Positions 1-7,550 of a stretch of 9,665 bases of DNA are shown here, piece by piece. Under the pieces are notes generated by a model. It was not told where the DNA came from. It saw only the letters and a list, made by a program, of their open reading frames with translations, and did no database searches. The stretch comes from Halieaceae bacterium. GTDB lineage: Bacteria > Pseudomonadota > Gammaproteobacteria > Pseudomonadales > Halieaceae. Made by a program: the position numbers and the translations under genes. The stretch lies in NCBI GenBank assembly GCA_002705465.1, contig PAGS01000073.1, positions 1-9,665 on the forward strand. The letters are read 5' to 3'. Position 1 is the first letter of the stretch, and each line of letters starts with the position of its first letter.

Positions 1-2
1 AG

Positions 3-1136
3 TTGCCTCCCATTGGCGGGTCTGGCTTGAGGGGGATTCTCCACGATGTATACGTGCTGAGGAGCCGGGAGTCGCAACTGGGTGCTCGCAGTGTGCGCAC
101 CCAGCCTTACCTGAAAGATTCGCTCGCCTCGATGAGGGATGCAGCGTTGATCATTAACTCTGATGGTCGCCTAGTTTGGTGCAACGATGCTGCGGAGTAC
201 CTGTTGAGTATTCGATTTGAGGATGAGGAGGGGAAACCACTCTCCGACGTGGTGCCGGGAAAATCCCTTAAACGGTACCTGCGGGATGAGAATTTCCAAA
301 AACCCTTGCGGGTGAAGCCGGGGCCTGATCCTGAATTTTGCTTGCAGTTTGAATTCTCGCGATTTGGCGCCAATGACCGACTCGTATTCGTGAAAGACGT
401 GACCGAGCAGGATAGATTGGAACGCATGCGCCGTGATTTTGTGGGTAACGTTTCTCATGAATTGAGGACCCCACTGACGGTGATCAAGGGTTACATCGAA
501 ACGCTTCAATCAATGGCCGAAGAGTCTGACACGACGCTCAGAAAGTCTCTGGGCTCCATGGATACGCAGGTCTCCAGAATGGAGCGCCTCATATCAGATC
601 TACTGTGGTTGTCACGGATTGAAAGTGTTGAGGGAGAGCGCAAAGACGATAAGATCGACATGGTGGCGCTGCTATCAGATGTACAAGAGGGCATATTGGC
701 AGCCTGGCCCAATCGTGAGATTCAGTTGGATGTCAGTACGGATCAGCGAATTCTTGGCAGTGCCATTGAGTTGCGTAGCGCGATCGATAATCTCCTGGTC
801 AATGCGCTGAAGTACAGTGAGGGGCCTGTTACACTCAGTTGGGTGGAAACCGTGGTGGGCCCGGCTCTGGCGGTTGAGGATACGGGGCCGGGCATTGAGT
901 CCAAACACATTCCGCGTCTGACGGAGCGTTTTTACCGCGTGGATAAAAGCAGAAGCCAGGCGACGGGGGGCACCGGTTTGGGCTTGGCCATTGTGAAGCA
1001 TGTAGCGGTCTCGCATGAGGCGAAGCTATTCGTTGACAGTGAGGTGGGCAAGGGCAGTTGTTTTCGACTAGTGTTTCCCAATGATCGCGTATCTATGCCG
1101 TCAGATGGCCCACATGCGCCCAGTATGACAACCTGA
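3..1136 (+). CDS. phoR: PhoR-type phosphate-regulon sensor histidine kinase, C-terminal part (5' end outside window)
   Basis: Sensor kinase that would phosphorylate and dephosphorylate a PhoB-type response regulator at the inner membrane. The 377 visible codons (the first, TTG, is probably an internal Leu, not a start) begin in the linker just after the membrane helices; E. coli PhoR has about 430 residues, so the N-terminal membrane segment is missing here. A PAS domain covers roughly residues 40-133. The HisKA dimerisation domain has the phospho-acceptor His152 in SHELRTPLT, with the HExxT phosphatase motif. The HATPase domain shows the N box (N263, NLLVNALKYS), G1 DTGPGI (293-298), F box ERFYR (308-312) and G2 GGTGLGLAI (322-330), so the catalytic machinery is intact. 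About 18 residues trail the last domain. PhoR is favoured over other kinases because the PAS and linker segments resemble E. coli PhoR. phoB would be expected upstream, outside the window. The next gene is hisC, not pst/phoU. Confidence 0.85.
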   Translation: MPPIGGSGLRGILHDVYVLRSRESQLGARSVRTQPYLKDSLASMRDAALIINSDGRLVWCNDAAEYLLSIRFEDEEGKPLSDVVPGKSLKRYLRDENFQKPLRVKPGPDPEFCLQFEFSRFGANDRLVFVKDVTEQDRLERMRRDFVGNVSHELRTPLTVIKGYIETLQSMAEESDTTLRKSLGSMDTQVSRMERLISDLLWLSRIESVEGERKDDKIDMVALLSDVQEGILAAWPNREIQLDVSTDQRILGSAIELRSAIDNLLVNALKYSEGPVTLSWVETVVGPALAVEDTGPGIESKHIPRLTERFYRVDKSRSQATGGTGLGLAIVKHVAVSHEAKLFVDSEVGKGSCFRLVFPNDRVSMPSDGPHAPSMTT

Positions 1137-1171
1137 TCGCATGTAAATCGTCAGTCGAGAGAGGCAGCGAC

Positions 1172-1191
1172 CACTGTGCCAAGGCAGAGTG
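1172..1191. promoter_or_regulatory. Imperfect palindrome between phoR and hisC (possible operator)
   Basis: Two 9-base arms, CACTGTGCC and GGCAGAGTG, are separated by AA. They are reverse complements at 8 of 9 positions. The site ends 13 bases before the hisC ATG. The two-base centre is too tight for a normal RNA hairpin, which suits a dimeric DNA-binding protein better than a terminator, and no T-run follows. The regulator is unknown, and chance occurrence is possible. Confidence 0.3.
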
Positions 1192-1204
1192 AACGGGTAA
1201 TGCA

Positions 1205-2266
1205 ATGAGCCGATTTTGGGTTGAGAAAGTGACCGAGCTTCAGCCTTACGTGCCTGGCGAGCAGCCGGCCACTGGCTCGGTGGTCAAACTCAACACGAAC
1301 GAGCACGCGCTATCACCGTCTGACGCTGTCATGGCAGCGATTTCCGCGGTGCAGGGCGAGCAACTCCGCCGTTACCCTGACCCTGACGCAAGCGGTCTCT
1401 GCGACGCCATTGCCGCCGTGGAAGGATTGACGGCTGCCAATGTTTTTCCGGGAAATGGGTCTGACGAGGTGCTGGCGCACCTGTGGTTTGCTTTTTTATC
1501 AGGTAGAACCGTCCGTACCCTCGATACAACCTACGGTTTTTATCCTGTATGGGCCAAGCTGTATGGCTCCCACTTAGTAGAAGTGCCGGTACTGGAAGAC
1601 TTCTCCGTGGACGTCGGCGCGCTTGATCAGCATCACGATGCGATTGTGCTCGCCAACCCCAATGCGCCTACAGGGCTCGCATTGAGGTGCGCTGACATTG
1701 AGTCGTTGGTAGCAAGCAATCGTGACCGGCTGGTAATCATTGATGAGGCTTACTTCGGGTTTGGCGCCGAGTCCGCGGCACTATTGGTTGCCGAATACGA
1801 CAATCTCATGATCAGTCGGAGTCTCTCAAAGAGCCATTCCCTTGCGGGTATGCGAGTGGGATACGCGTTGGCCCACCCCGACCTGATTGAAGGGCTGAAC
1901 CGCGTAAAAGATTCTTTCAATTCCTACCCGCTCGACGCAGTGGCACAGGCTGCTGCAACTGCGGCCATTAGCGATGCTGAGTGGTTTGAGCAGGCGTCTC
2001 AGGCCGTTGCACAGAGTCGTGCTCAATTGACGGTGGGGCTCGTTAGCCTTGGGTTTGAAGTGCTGCCATCCATGGCCAACTTTGTATTTACTCGTCACCC
2101 TGAGGTGGGGGGAGAAGCGCTCTTCGCGGCTTTGAGGCAAGAGGGTGTTCTGGTGCGCCGCTGGAGTAAGCCGCGTATCGAAGACTGGCTGAGAATCACG
2201 GTGGGGTCAGGCGAGCAAAATGAATGCCTGCTGATGACTGTGGCGCAGTTTTTGAAGAACCAATAG
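1205..2266 (+). CDS. hisC: Histidinol-phosphate aminotransferase (class I/II PLP aminotransferase)
   Basis: PLP enzyme of the cytoplasm that interconverts imidazole acetol phosphate plus glutamate and L-histidinol phosphate plus 2-oxoglutarate in histidine synthesis. The 353 residues match the usual HisC length (about 350-370). Fold-type I landmarks are present in order: RYPDP (56-60), the phosphate-loop GNGSDE (83-88), NPNAPTG (151-157), D180 in VIIDEAY for the pyridine nitrogen, the Schiff-base Lys209 in SRSLSKSHSLAGMRVGY, and the C-terminal DWLRITVG with Arg330. The ATG is preceded by only a weak purine stretch (GGG at 1195-1197). The gene stands alone, 68 bp after phoR and without other his genes, so it may be a second HisC copy with activity towards aromatic amino acids; sequence alone does not settle this. 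CobD (threonine-phosphate decarboxylase) is a related alternative but fits less well. The 44-bp convergent gap to the next gene shows no clear terminator. Confidence 0.85.
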   Translation: MSRFWVEKVTELQPYVPGEQPATGSVVKLNTNEHALSPSDAVMAAISAVQGEQLRRYPDPDASGLCDAIAAVEGLTAANVFPGNGSDEVLAHLWFAFLSGRTVRTLDTTYGFYPVWAKLYGSHLVEVPVLEDFSVDVGALDQHHDAIVLANPNAPTGLALRCADIESLVASNRDRLVIIDEAYFGFGAESAALLVAEYDNLMISRSLSKSHSLAGMRVGYALAHPDLIEGLNRVKDSFNSYPLDAVAQAAATAAISDAEWFEQASQAVAQSRAQLTVGLVSLGFEVLPSMANFVFTRHPEVGGEALFAALRQEGVLVRRWSKPRIEDWLRITVGSGEQNECLLMTVAQFLKNQ

Positions 2267-2310
2267 TGCCTGCGGTCGCTAACTAGGGCCTCGGTGGCGG
2301 CGGAGTAGCG

Positions 2311-3435
2311 TTATCGCTTGCGTAAGACGATGGAGCCTATGCTGTAACCCGCACCAAAGGAGCACAGTACCGCCAGTTCACCGGAGCGCAGACCCGCATT
2401 GTGTTTGTGAAACGCAATAATCGAACCCGCGGATGAGGTATTTGCGTACTCGTCGAGGATTGTTGGCGACTCTTCGGGGGCAGGATCGCGTCCGAACACT
2501 TTGCGCGCAATCAAGTCATTCATGTTCTGGTTCGCCTGATGGAGCCAGATGCGCTTGAGGTCATTCGCATTGATACCGAGGGACTGAAGCTGAGCAGTGA
2601 TTTGTTTAGCTACTGCCGGGCACACTTCCTTGAAGACCTTTCGCCCCTCCTGCACAAATAATTTATCCAGGTGGCCAATGCCGCTCTCGTCGGCGCGGTT
2701 GAGGAAGCCGAAGTTGTTGCGGATATTGTTTGAGAACATCGTTTGCATGCGGGAATCGAGGATTTCCCAGCCCATGCCTTCCTCGGCATCTGCACCTCCT
2801 TCAATCACCACAGCGGTGGCGACATCACCAAAAATGAAATGCGAGTCCCGATCCCGAAAGTTTAAGTGACCCGTGCAAATTTCCGGGTTCACTACCAGCA
2901 CGCGTTGCGCGCTACCCGACTTCACGGCGTCACTCGCCTGCTGTATGCCAAAGGTAGCGGAAGAGCAGGCCACATTCATGTCGAAAGCGAATCCGGTAGC
3001 CCCCAGTGCTGCCTGCACTTCAATAGCCATCGCAGGATAGGCTCGTTGCATGTTGGAGGCGGCCACAATCACGGCGTCGATCTCTGCGGGGGTGATGCCC
3101 GCAGTGTCGATGGCCTGATCCGCCGCTAAGCAGGCGATTTCACACATCACGGACGAATCGGTATTGGGCCGTTCGGGTATGTCAGGGACCATCCTGTGCG
3201 GGTCGAGGATGCCGGCTTTGTTGATCACATAGCGGGATTTGATGCCCGATGCTTTTTCGATAAATTCTGCGGATGAGTGTGTTTTGGCTTCCATCGAGCC
3301 ATTGGCTATCTCATCCGCATGTGCCTCATTATGAAGATCGACCCAGGCATTAAAGGAGGCGACCAGCTCTTCATTGCTGATGGCTTCGGGCGGCGTGTAT
3401 AGCCCTGTGCCCGTGATCACCGCAAAGGTCGACAT
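2311..3435 (-). CDS. Beta-ketoacyl-ACP synthase III family protein (FabH-like, long form)
   Basis: Thiolase-fold condensing enzyme expected to join an acyl-CoA primer to malonyl-ACP in fatty acid synthesis. The catalytic triad is complete: Cys157 in [13 protein letters not shown], His299 in [13 protein letters not shown] and Asn332 in [11 protein letters not shown], followed by the glycine-rich [10 protein letters not shown] (359-368). At 374 residues it is about 55 longer than E. coli FabH (317), much of the excess lying in an N-terminal segment (about 30-90) that includes MVPDIPERP. This segment is typical of a separate KASIII subfamily; I believe Pseudomonas PA3286, reported to condense octanoyl-CoA with malonyl-ACP, belongs there, but I could not check the alignment. 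The ATG starts 6 bp after the gltA stop with only a weak Shine-Dalgarno (GATAAG), so co-transcription and perhaps translational coupling with gltA are likely. I give no gene symbol because substrate and paralogue class cannot be fixed from sequence. Confidence 0.85.
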   Translation of the reverse strand: MSTFAVITGTGLYTPPEAISNEELVASFNAWVDLHNEAHADEIANGSMEAKTHSSAEFIEKASGIKSRYVINKAGILDPHRMVPDIPERPNTDSSVMCEIACLAADQAIDTAGITPAEIDAVIVAASNMQRAYPAMAIEVQAALGATGFAFDMNVACSSATFGIQQASDAVKSGSAQRVLVVNPEICTGHLNFRDRDSHFIFGDVATAVVIEGGADAEEGMGWEILDSRMQTMFSNNIRNNFGFLNRADESGIGHLDKLFVQEGRKVFKEVCPAVAKQITAQLQSLGINANDLKRIWLHQANQNMNDLIARKVFGRDPAPEESPTILDEYANTSSAGSIIAFHKHNAGLRSGELAVLCSFGAGYSIGSIVLRKR

Positions 3436-3441
3436 ATCGGC

Positions 3442-4737
3442 TTATCGTTTGTCCAAAGGCACGAAGTCTCTCTTTTTCTCCCCGGTATAGAGCTGTCGGG
3501 GCCGACCAATCCGATAAGCCCCGCCGATCATTTCGTTCCAGTGAGCGATCCAGCCTACAGTTCTTCCAATGGCGAAGATAACCGTGAACATCGAGGTCGG
3601 GATACCCAGCGCCTTGAGAATAATGCCCGAGTAGAAATCAACGTTTGGATAGAGCTTCTTCTCGATGAAATACTCGTCTTTTAGAGCAATCTCCTCCAAG
3701 CGCTTGGCGATCTCCAGATTTTCGTCTTCGATGCCAAGCTCGGCGAGCACTTCGTCAGCGGCCTGCTTCATTACCTTGGCGCGCGGGTCGAAGTTTTTGT
3801 AAACCCGATGCCCGAAGCCCATTAACCTGAAGGGGTCGCTCTTGTCCTTCGCCTTGGCGACGAACTCATCGATGCGATCAACGGAGCCAATCTCTTCGAG
3901 CATCTTGACGACGGCTTCGTTGGCGCCACCGTGAGAGGGTCCCCATAGCGCGGCGATGCCTGCGGCGATACAAGCGAATGGGTTTGCCTGTGACGAACCT
4001 GCCAGACGAACGGTCGACGTCGAGGCGTTTTGCTCGTGGTCGGCATGAAGAAGGAATATCCGGTCCATTGCTCGAGCGATCGTTGGAGACACCGTGGTGG
4101 GCTCGCAAGGATTACCGAACATCATGTGCAGAAAATTCGCCGCATAGTCGAGACTATTATCCGGATACATGAACGGCTGGCCGATGGAGAATTTGTAACT
4201 CATGGCTGCGATGGTCGGCATCTTTGCGATCAAGCGAAAGGCCGCAACTTCCCTGTGCCACGGATCCGAGATCTCTGTGGAGTCGTGATAGAAAGCCGAG
4301 AGGGCGCCAACAACGCCACACATAATGGCCATCGGGTGCGCGTCTCGACGGAATCCATTGAAAAACGTTCGGATTTGCTCGTGCACCATCGTATGGCGCG
4401 TCATGATGCCGACGAACTCATCCTTTTGCTCGGCGGTCGGCAATTCGCCGTTCAGGAGCAGGTAGCAGGTTTCGAGATAGTCCGAGTGCTCGGCCAGTTG
4501 TTCTATCGGGTATCCCCTGTGCAAAAGTACGCCGTTGTCGCCGTCGATAAAGGTAATCTGGGATTCACAGGATGCGGTCGACGTAAAGCCCGGGTCGTAG
4601 GTGAAGTATCCGTTGGACGTCAGCTTGCCAACGTCGACGACGTCTGGCCCAAGAGTCCCGGAATGCACCGTGAGGTCAATTTTTTTCTCAGATCCGTCCT
4701 CTTGAGTCAGGTTCAAGGTGGCTTGTTTTTCAGGCAT
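3442..4737 (-). CDS. gltA: Citrate synthase, type II
   Basis: Condenses acetyl-CoA and oxaloacetate to citrate, the entry step of the TCA cycle, in the cytoplasm. The 431 residues align with E. coli GltA (427) throughout with an offset of +5. Catalytic His269 ([11 protein letters not shown]), His310 ([15 protein letters not shown]) and Asp367 (YPNVDFYSG) are all present, as is HADHEQN (231-237). Residues linked in E. coli with allosteric NADH binding also have counterparts: R114, H115, Y150, R168, K172 and Cys211 (E. coli R109, H110, Y145, R163, K167, C206). A hexameric, NADH-inhibited enzyme is therefore likely. It is the first gene of a minus-strand operon with the KASIII gene and is divergent from sdhC. 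The start is supported by alignment to the E. coli N-terminus; no strong Shine-Dalgarno precedes it. Confidence 0.97.
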   Translation of the reverse strand: MPEKQATLNLTQEDGSEKKIDLTVHSGTLGPDVVDVGKLTSNGYFTYDPGFTSTASCESQITFIDGDNGVLLHRGYPIEQLAEHSDYLETCYLLLNGELPTAEQKDEFVGIMTRHTMVHEQIRTFFNGFRRDAHPMAIMCGVVGALSAFYHDSTEISDPWHREVAAFRLIAKMPTIAAMSYKFSIGQPFMYPDNSLDYAANFLHMMFGNPCEPTTVSPTIARAMDRIFLLHADHEQNASTSTVRLAGSSQANPFACIAAGIAALWGPSHGGANEAVVKMLEEIGSVDRIDEFVAKAKDKSDPFRLMGFGHRVYKNFDPRAKVMKQAADEVLAELGIEDENLEIAKRLEEIALKDEYFIEKKLYPNVDFYSGIILKALGIPTSMFTVIFAIGRTVGWIAHWNEMIGGAYRIGRPRQLYTGEKKRDFVPLDKR

Positions 4738-4773
4738 GAGGGCTACTACCGCTACAACGATTGGGAGAGTGCC

Positions 4774-4802
4774 AAACTAATGCTGAGTGCGTGACATGTC
4801 AA
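4774..4802 (-). promoter_or_regulatory. Candidate sigma-70 promoter for gltA
   Basis: Read on the minus strand there is a perfect -35 hexamer TTGACA (4797-4802), a 17-base spacer and a weaker -10 TAGTTT (4774-4779, 3 of 6 to TATAAT). Transcription would start near 4767, leaving a leader of about 30 bases before the gltA ATG. The palindrome TGACATGTCA overlaps the -35 element. Confidence 0.5.
4792..4801. promoter_or_regulatory. Perfect 10-bp palindrome TGACATGTCA over the gltA -35 element
   Basis: The ten bases are their own reverse complement and cover most of the candidate gltA -35 hexamer. This position would suit a repressor half-site pair or an activator site. No known regulator was identified from the motif. 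A 10-bp palindrome can arise by chance, but the placement on the promoter is suggestive. Confidence 0.3.
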
Positions 4803-4857
4803 TTTGATTGGCTGACTCCAGCGTGATTTCGAATGGGTCCGCCATCCGAAGGGTGGA

Positions 4858-4881
4858 AATTGTAATCAATTGTGCGCGCAC
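4858..4881. promoter_or_regulatory. Two adjacent inverted repeats inside the sdhC promoter
   Basis: AATTG (4858-4862) and CAATT (4867-4871) form an inverted repeat with a 4-base centre over the -35 element. Directly after it GTGCGCGCAC (4872-4881) is a perfect 10-bp palindrome filling most of the spacer before the -10. A protein bound here would block or reshape the sdh promoter. The first repeat does not match the FNR consensus TTGAT-N4-ATCAA well, so I name no regulator. Confidence 0.35.
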
Positions 4882-4888
4882 CTATACT
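4860..4888 (+). promoter_or_regulatory. Candidate sigma-70 promoter for sdhCDAB
   Basis: TTGTAA (4860-4865, 4 of 6 to TTGACA), a spacer of exactly 17 bases and TATACT (4883-4888, 5 of 6 to TATAAT). Transcription would begin near 4895, giving a leader of about 63 bases to the sdhC GTG. It is the best rightward promoter match I found in the gap. An inverted repeat and a palindrome overlap it. Confidence 0.6.
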
Positions 4889-4957
4889 TCGGCCCGCGGT
4901 TATCAGAGCCAGTAGGGCAACGGTGCCGCGTCCGATAAAACGACCCTGAGAGTACAC

Positions 4958-5344
4958 GTGAGATCGACTTCCAAAGACACACGGCCAGTTAACTTGGATC
5001 TGGGAACCATTCAACTGCCCGTTACGGCTTACGCTTCGATTACCCATCGGGTAACAGGCGTTCTAATGTTCTTCGCAAGCTTCCTCTTGCTCTGGGCGCT
5101 GGATAGGAGCCTAGCCTCGGAGGAGTCATTTAACGCGCTGTCCGCGCTGCTCGGTTCTGCACTGGCGAAAGGGGTGATCTGGGCTGTCGCAACGGTGCTG
5201 ACTTACCACGCACTCGCCGGGATTAAGCATCTCATCATGGATGCCGGTGTTGGAGAGACCATGCGAGGTGGCGTAATAGGGGCTCGCACCGTGTTCGCCC
5301 TTGCCACCATTGGCTCACTCGCCTGGGGGCTGTTGTTATGGTGA
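4958..5344 (+). CDS. sdhC: Succinate dehydrogenase cytochrome b556 subunit
   Basis: Inner-membrane subunit that, with SdhD, anchors succinate dehydrogenase, holds heme b and forms the ubiquinone site. The 128 residues match E. coli SdhC (129) end to end. RPVNLDL (9-15) is the family signature before the first helix. Ser27 and Arg31 (quinone site) and His84 (heme ligand, TYHALAGIKH) fall at the E. coli numbers. Three membrane helices lie at roughly 25-49, 65-92 and 108-128. The GTG start is chosen because it gives the E. coli-like N-terminus and has GAGAG (4948-4952 region) upstream; no nearby ATG fits. The stop overlaps the start of sdhD by 7 bases, which implies coupled translation. It is the first gene of sdhCDAB, divergent from gltA. 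Confidence 0.95.
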   Translation: MRSTSKDTRPVNLDLGTIQLPVTAYASITHRVTGVLMFFASFLLLWALDRSLASEESFNALSALLGSALAKGVIWAVATVLTYHALAGIKHLIMDAGVGETMRGGVIGARTVFALATIGSLAWGLLLW

Positions 5345-5697
5345 CATCGGTAACAAGCTTTAGTCGCACGGGCCTCTCTGACTGGCTCATCCAGCGTGTG
5401 ACATCGCTCGTGCTCCTCGCATATTTTGTGCTGATTGCGTTCCAGTTGACGGGTTCAGTTGACTACACTTCATGGCGAGCGTTGTTCGACCAGACGTGGA
5501 TGAAGGTTTTTACCCTTATGGCTGCCTTGTCTTTGGTTGCTCACGCATGGATCGGGCTGTGGTCGGTTTTTACCGATTATCTGACTGAGAGAATGTTGGG
5601 GCCGGTGGGTAATGTCATCAGGCTCGTCTGCCAGCTGGGTGCATCATTGTCGCTGGTCGGCTACATGATCTGGATTATTGTGATCGTCTGGAGCTGA
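5338..5697 (+). CDS. sdhD: Succinate dehydrogenase hydrophobic membrane anchor subunit
   Basis: Second membrane anchor of complex II. The 119 residues resemble E. coli SdhD (115) along the whole length. His69 in AHAWIGLW corresponds to E. coli heme ligand His71, and Asp80-Tyr81 (FTDYLTE) to the quinone-site Asp82-Tyr83. Three membrane helices are visible at about 18-38, 55-78 and 91-117. The ATG lies inside the last codons of sdhC (overlap 5338-5344), and the start MVTSV resembles the E. coli N-terminus. It is followed by a 68-bp spacer before sdhA. Confidence 0.94.
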   Translation: MVTSVTSFSRTGLSDWLIQRVTSLVLLAYFVLIAFQLTGSVDYTSWRALFDQTWMKVFTLMAALSLVAHAWIGLWSVFTDYLTERMLGPVGNVIRLVCQLGASLSLVGYMIWIIVIVWS

Positions 5698-5765
5698 GCT
5701 GACTTAACGGGTGCTGCACTGTTTGCCAGCGGTCTCGAGCGGTTATTTTTGGGGAACTATCGACT

Positions 5766-7529
5766 ATGAGAACCATTTCGTTTGACGGAGTAATTGTTGG
5801 AGGCGGTGGCGCAGGAATGCGTGCGGCGCTGCAACTGGCGCAATCCGGCTACAAGACTGCCGTGATTTCCAAGGTTTTCCCCACCCGTTCCCATACGGTG
5901 TCAGCACAGGGCGGAATCACCTGTGCTATTGCGAGTGCTGATCCGCAAGATGATTGGCGGTGGCACATGTACGACACGGTCAAGGGCTCTGATTACATTG
6001 GAGATCAGGACGCGATCGAATACATGTGTTCCGTGGGGCCCGAGGCGATATTCGAACTGGAACACATGGGCTTGCCGTTTTCGAGAACCGAGGAGGGCAG
6101 GATTTATCAGCGACCCTTTGGCGGGCAGAGCAAGAGCTACGGCGAAGGTGGGCAGGCGGCTCGCACTTGTGCCGCCGCTGACCGGACAGGCCATGCGCTT
6201 TTACATACGCTGTATCAAAACAATGTCAAGAACGAGACCGTGTTCTTCAATGAGTGGTTCGCAGTTGATTTGGTGAAAAATCAGGACGGCGCGGTCGTCG
6301 GGGTCATAGCGATCTGTATCGAAACGGGCGAAACCGTTTACGTCAGGTCAAAAGCGACCGTCTTTGCAACGGGCGGGGCCGGACGGATCTACGCATCCAC
6401 TACCAATGCACATATCAACACCGGTGATGGTATGGGTATGGCGCTCCGAGCAGGCGTGCCGGCTCAGGACATGGAAATGTGGCAGTTTCACCCTACCGGC
6501 ATATACGGCGCGGGCACCTTGGTGACCGAGGGTTGTCGCGGTGAAGGCGGCTACCTCATTAACAAGGATGGTGAGCGGTTCATGGAGCGCTATGCGCCGA
6601 ATGCGAAGGACCTGGCAGGACGAGACGTGGTTGCCCGCTCCATGGTGCTCGAAATTCTCGAGGGCCGCGGGTGCGGACCAAATGGCGATCACGTGAAGCT
6701 CAAACTCGACCACCTCGGAGAAGAAGTACTTGAATCCCGTTTACCCGGGATCTGTGAGCTGAGCAGGACCTTCGCGCATGTTGATCCTGTGAAAGAGCCG
6801 ATTCCGGTTGTGCCAACCTGCCATTACATGATGGGCGGAATCCCGACGAATGTGCATGGTCAGGCGTTGACCGTCGACGACAGCGGTAACGACGTGATTA
6901 TTCCGGGGCTTTACGCGTGTGGTGAAGTGGCCTGCGTCTCTGTTCATGGCGCTAACCGATTGGGAGGAAATTCCTTGCTGGATCTGGTGGTTTTTGGTCG
7001 CGCATCGGGGCTCTATATCGAGAAGGCGCTCCGCGAGGGCATCGAACTGCGCGATGCGTCTCAAACAGATATCGAAGAAGCGGGTAGCAGGTTAAACGCC
7101 TTGAACCAGCGTGAGACGGGCGAGCAGGTAGCGCCGCTGCGGCATGAGCTGCAGGAGATTATGCAGAACCATTTTGGCGTTTTCCGAACGGGTGAGTTCA
7201 TGCGAGAAGGCATTGCCAAGTTGGCTGAGCTCCGTGGGCGAGTAGAGAACGTCGCGTTGGCGGATCGCTCAAGTGCTTTTAATACCTCACGCATTGAGTG
7301 CCTGGAACTGCAGAACCTGTTTGAGACGGCAGAGGCGACGGCTATAGTTGCGGAAGCGCGTGATGAGAGCCGCGGGGCGCACGCGAGAGAAGACTTTACA
7401 GAGCGCGACGACGAAAACTGGCTCTGCCACTCGCTGTATCACAGTGACGGGAAGCAGGTATCAAAGCGAGGCGTGAACTTCACGCCGCATACCGTCGAGA
7501 CTTTTCAGCCCAAGGCAAGAAGCTACTGA
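5766..7529 (+). CDS. sdhA: Succinate dehydrogenase flavoprotein subunit
   Basis: Catalytic subunit on the cytoplasmic face that oxidises succinate to fumarate using covalently bound FAD and passes electrons to SdhB. The 587 residues equal the E. coli length (588). The FAD-binding GxGxxG loop is VGGGGAG (11-17); His43 in [10 protein letters not shown] is the site of covalent FAD attachment. Substrate residues are His242 (FHPTG), Arg286 (AGRDVV), His353 (TCHYMMGG) and Arg398 ([10 protein letters not shown]), matching E. coli H242, R286, H354 and R399. The C-terminal domain ends with the usual [17 protein letters not shown] segment. The ATG has GGGGA (5751-5755) 10 bases upstream. Third gene of sdhCDAB; sdhB follows after 21 bases. 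Nothing is truncated or altered. Confidence 0.97.
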   Translation: MRTISFDGVIVGGGGAGMRAALQLAQSGYKTAVISKVFPTRSHTVSAQGGITCAIASADPQDDWRWHMYDTVKGSDYIGDQDAIEYMCSVGPEAIFELEHMGLPFSRTEEGRIYQRPFGGQSKSYGEGGQAARTCAAADRTGHALLHTLYQNNVKNETVFFNEWFAVDLVKNQDGAVVGVIAICIETGETVYVRSKATVFATGGAGRIYASTTNAHINTGDGMGMALRAGVPAQDMEMWQFHPTGIYGAGTLVTEGCRGEGGYLINKDGERFMERYAPNAKDLAGRDVVARSMVLEILEGRGCGPNGDHVKLKLDHLGEEVLESRLPGICELSRTFAHVDPVKEPIPVVPTCHYMMGGIPTNVHGQALTVDDSGNDVIIPGLYACGEVACVSVHGANRLGGNSLLDLVVFGRASGLYIEKALREGIELRDASQTDIEEAGSRLNALNQRETGEQVAPLRHELQEIMQNHFGVFRTGEFMREGIAKLAELRGRVENVALADRSSAFNTSRIECLELQNLFETAEATAIVAEARDESRGAHAREDFTERDDENWLCHSLYHSDGKQVSKRGVNFTPHTVETFQPKARSY

Positions 7530-7550
7530 GTACTGGGGAGCACCGGAAAA

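Noticed and set aside
675..1016. Antisense open frame of 113 codons within phoR
   Set aside because: It overlaps the HATPase domain on the opposite strand and has no family signature. It is a shadow frame.
2267..2310. Bidirectional terminator between hisC and the KASIII gene
   Set aside because: The convergent gap contains only weak, GC-rich self-complementarity and no T-run on either side, so I do not call a terminator.
4030..4794. Open frame of 254 codons on the plus strand across gltA
   Set aside because: It is antisense to a fully conserved citrate synthase, shows no recognisable domain, and runs through the divergent promoter. The length is explained by codon bias of the gene opposite.
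4842..4856. CCATCC-GAA-GGGTGG inverted repeat in the gltA/sdhC gap
   Set aside because: One arm position is mismatched (a G-U pair as RNA), the loop is only three bases, and it lies upstream of the predicted sdhC transcript. It is too weak to call.
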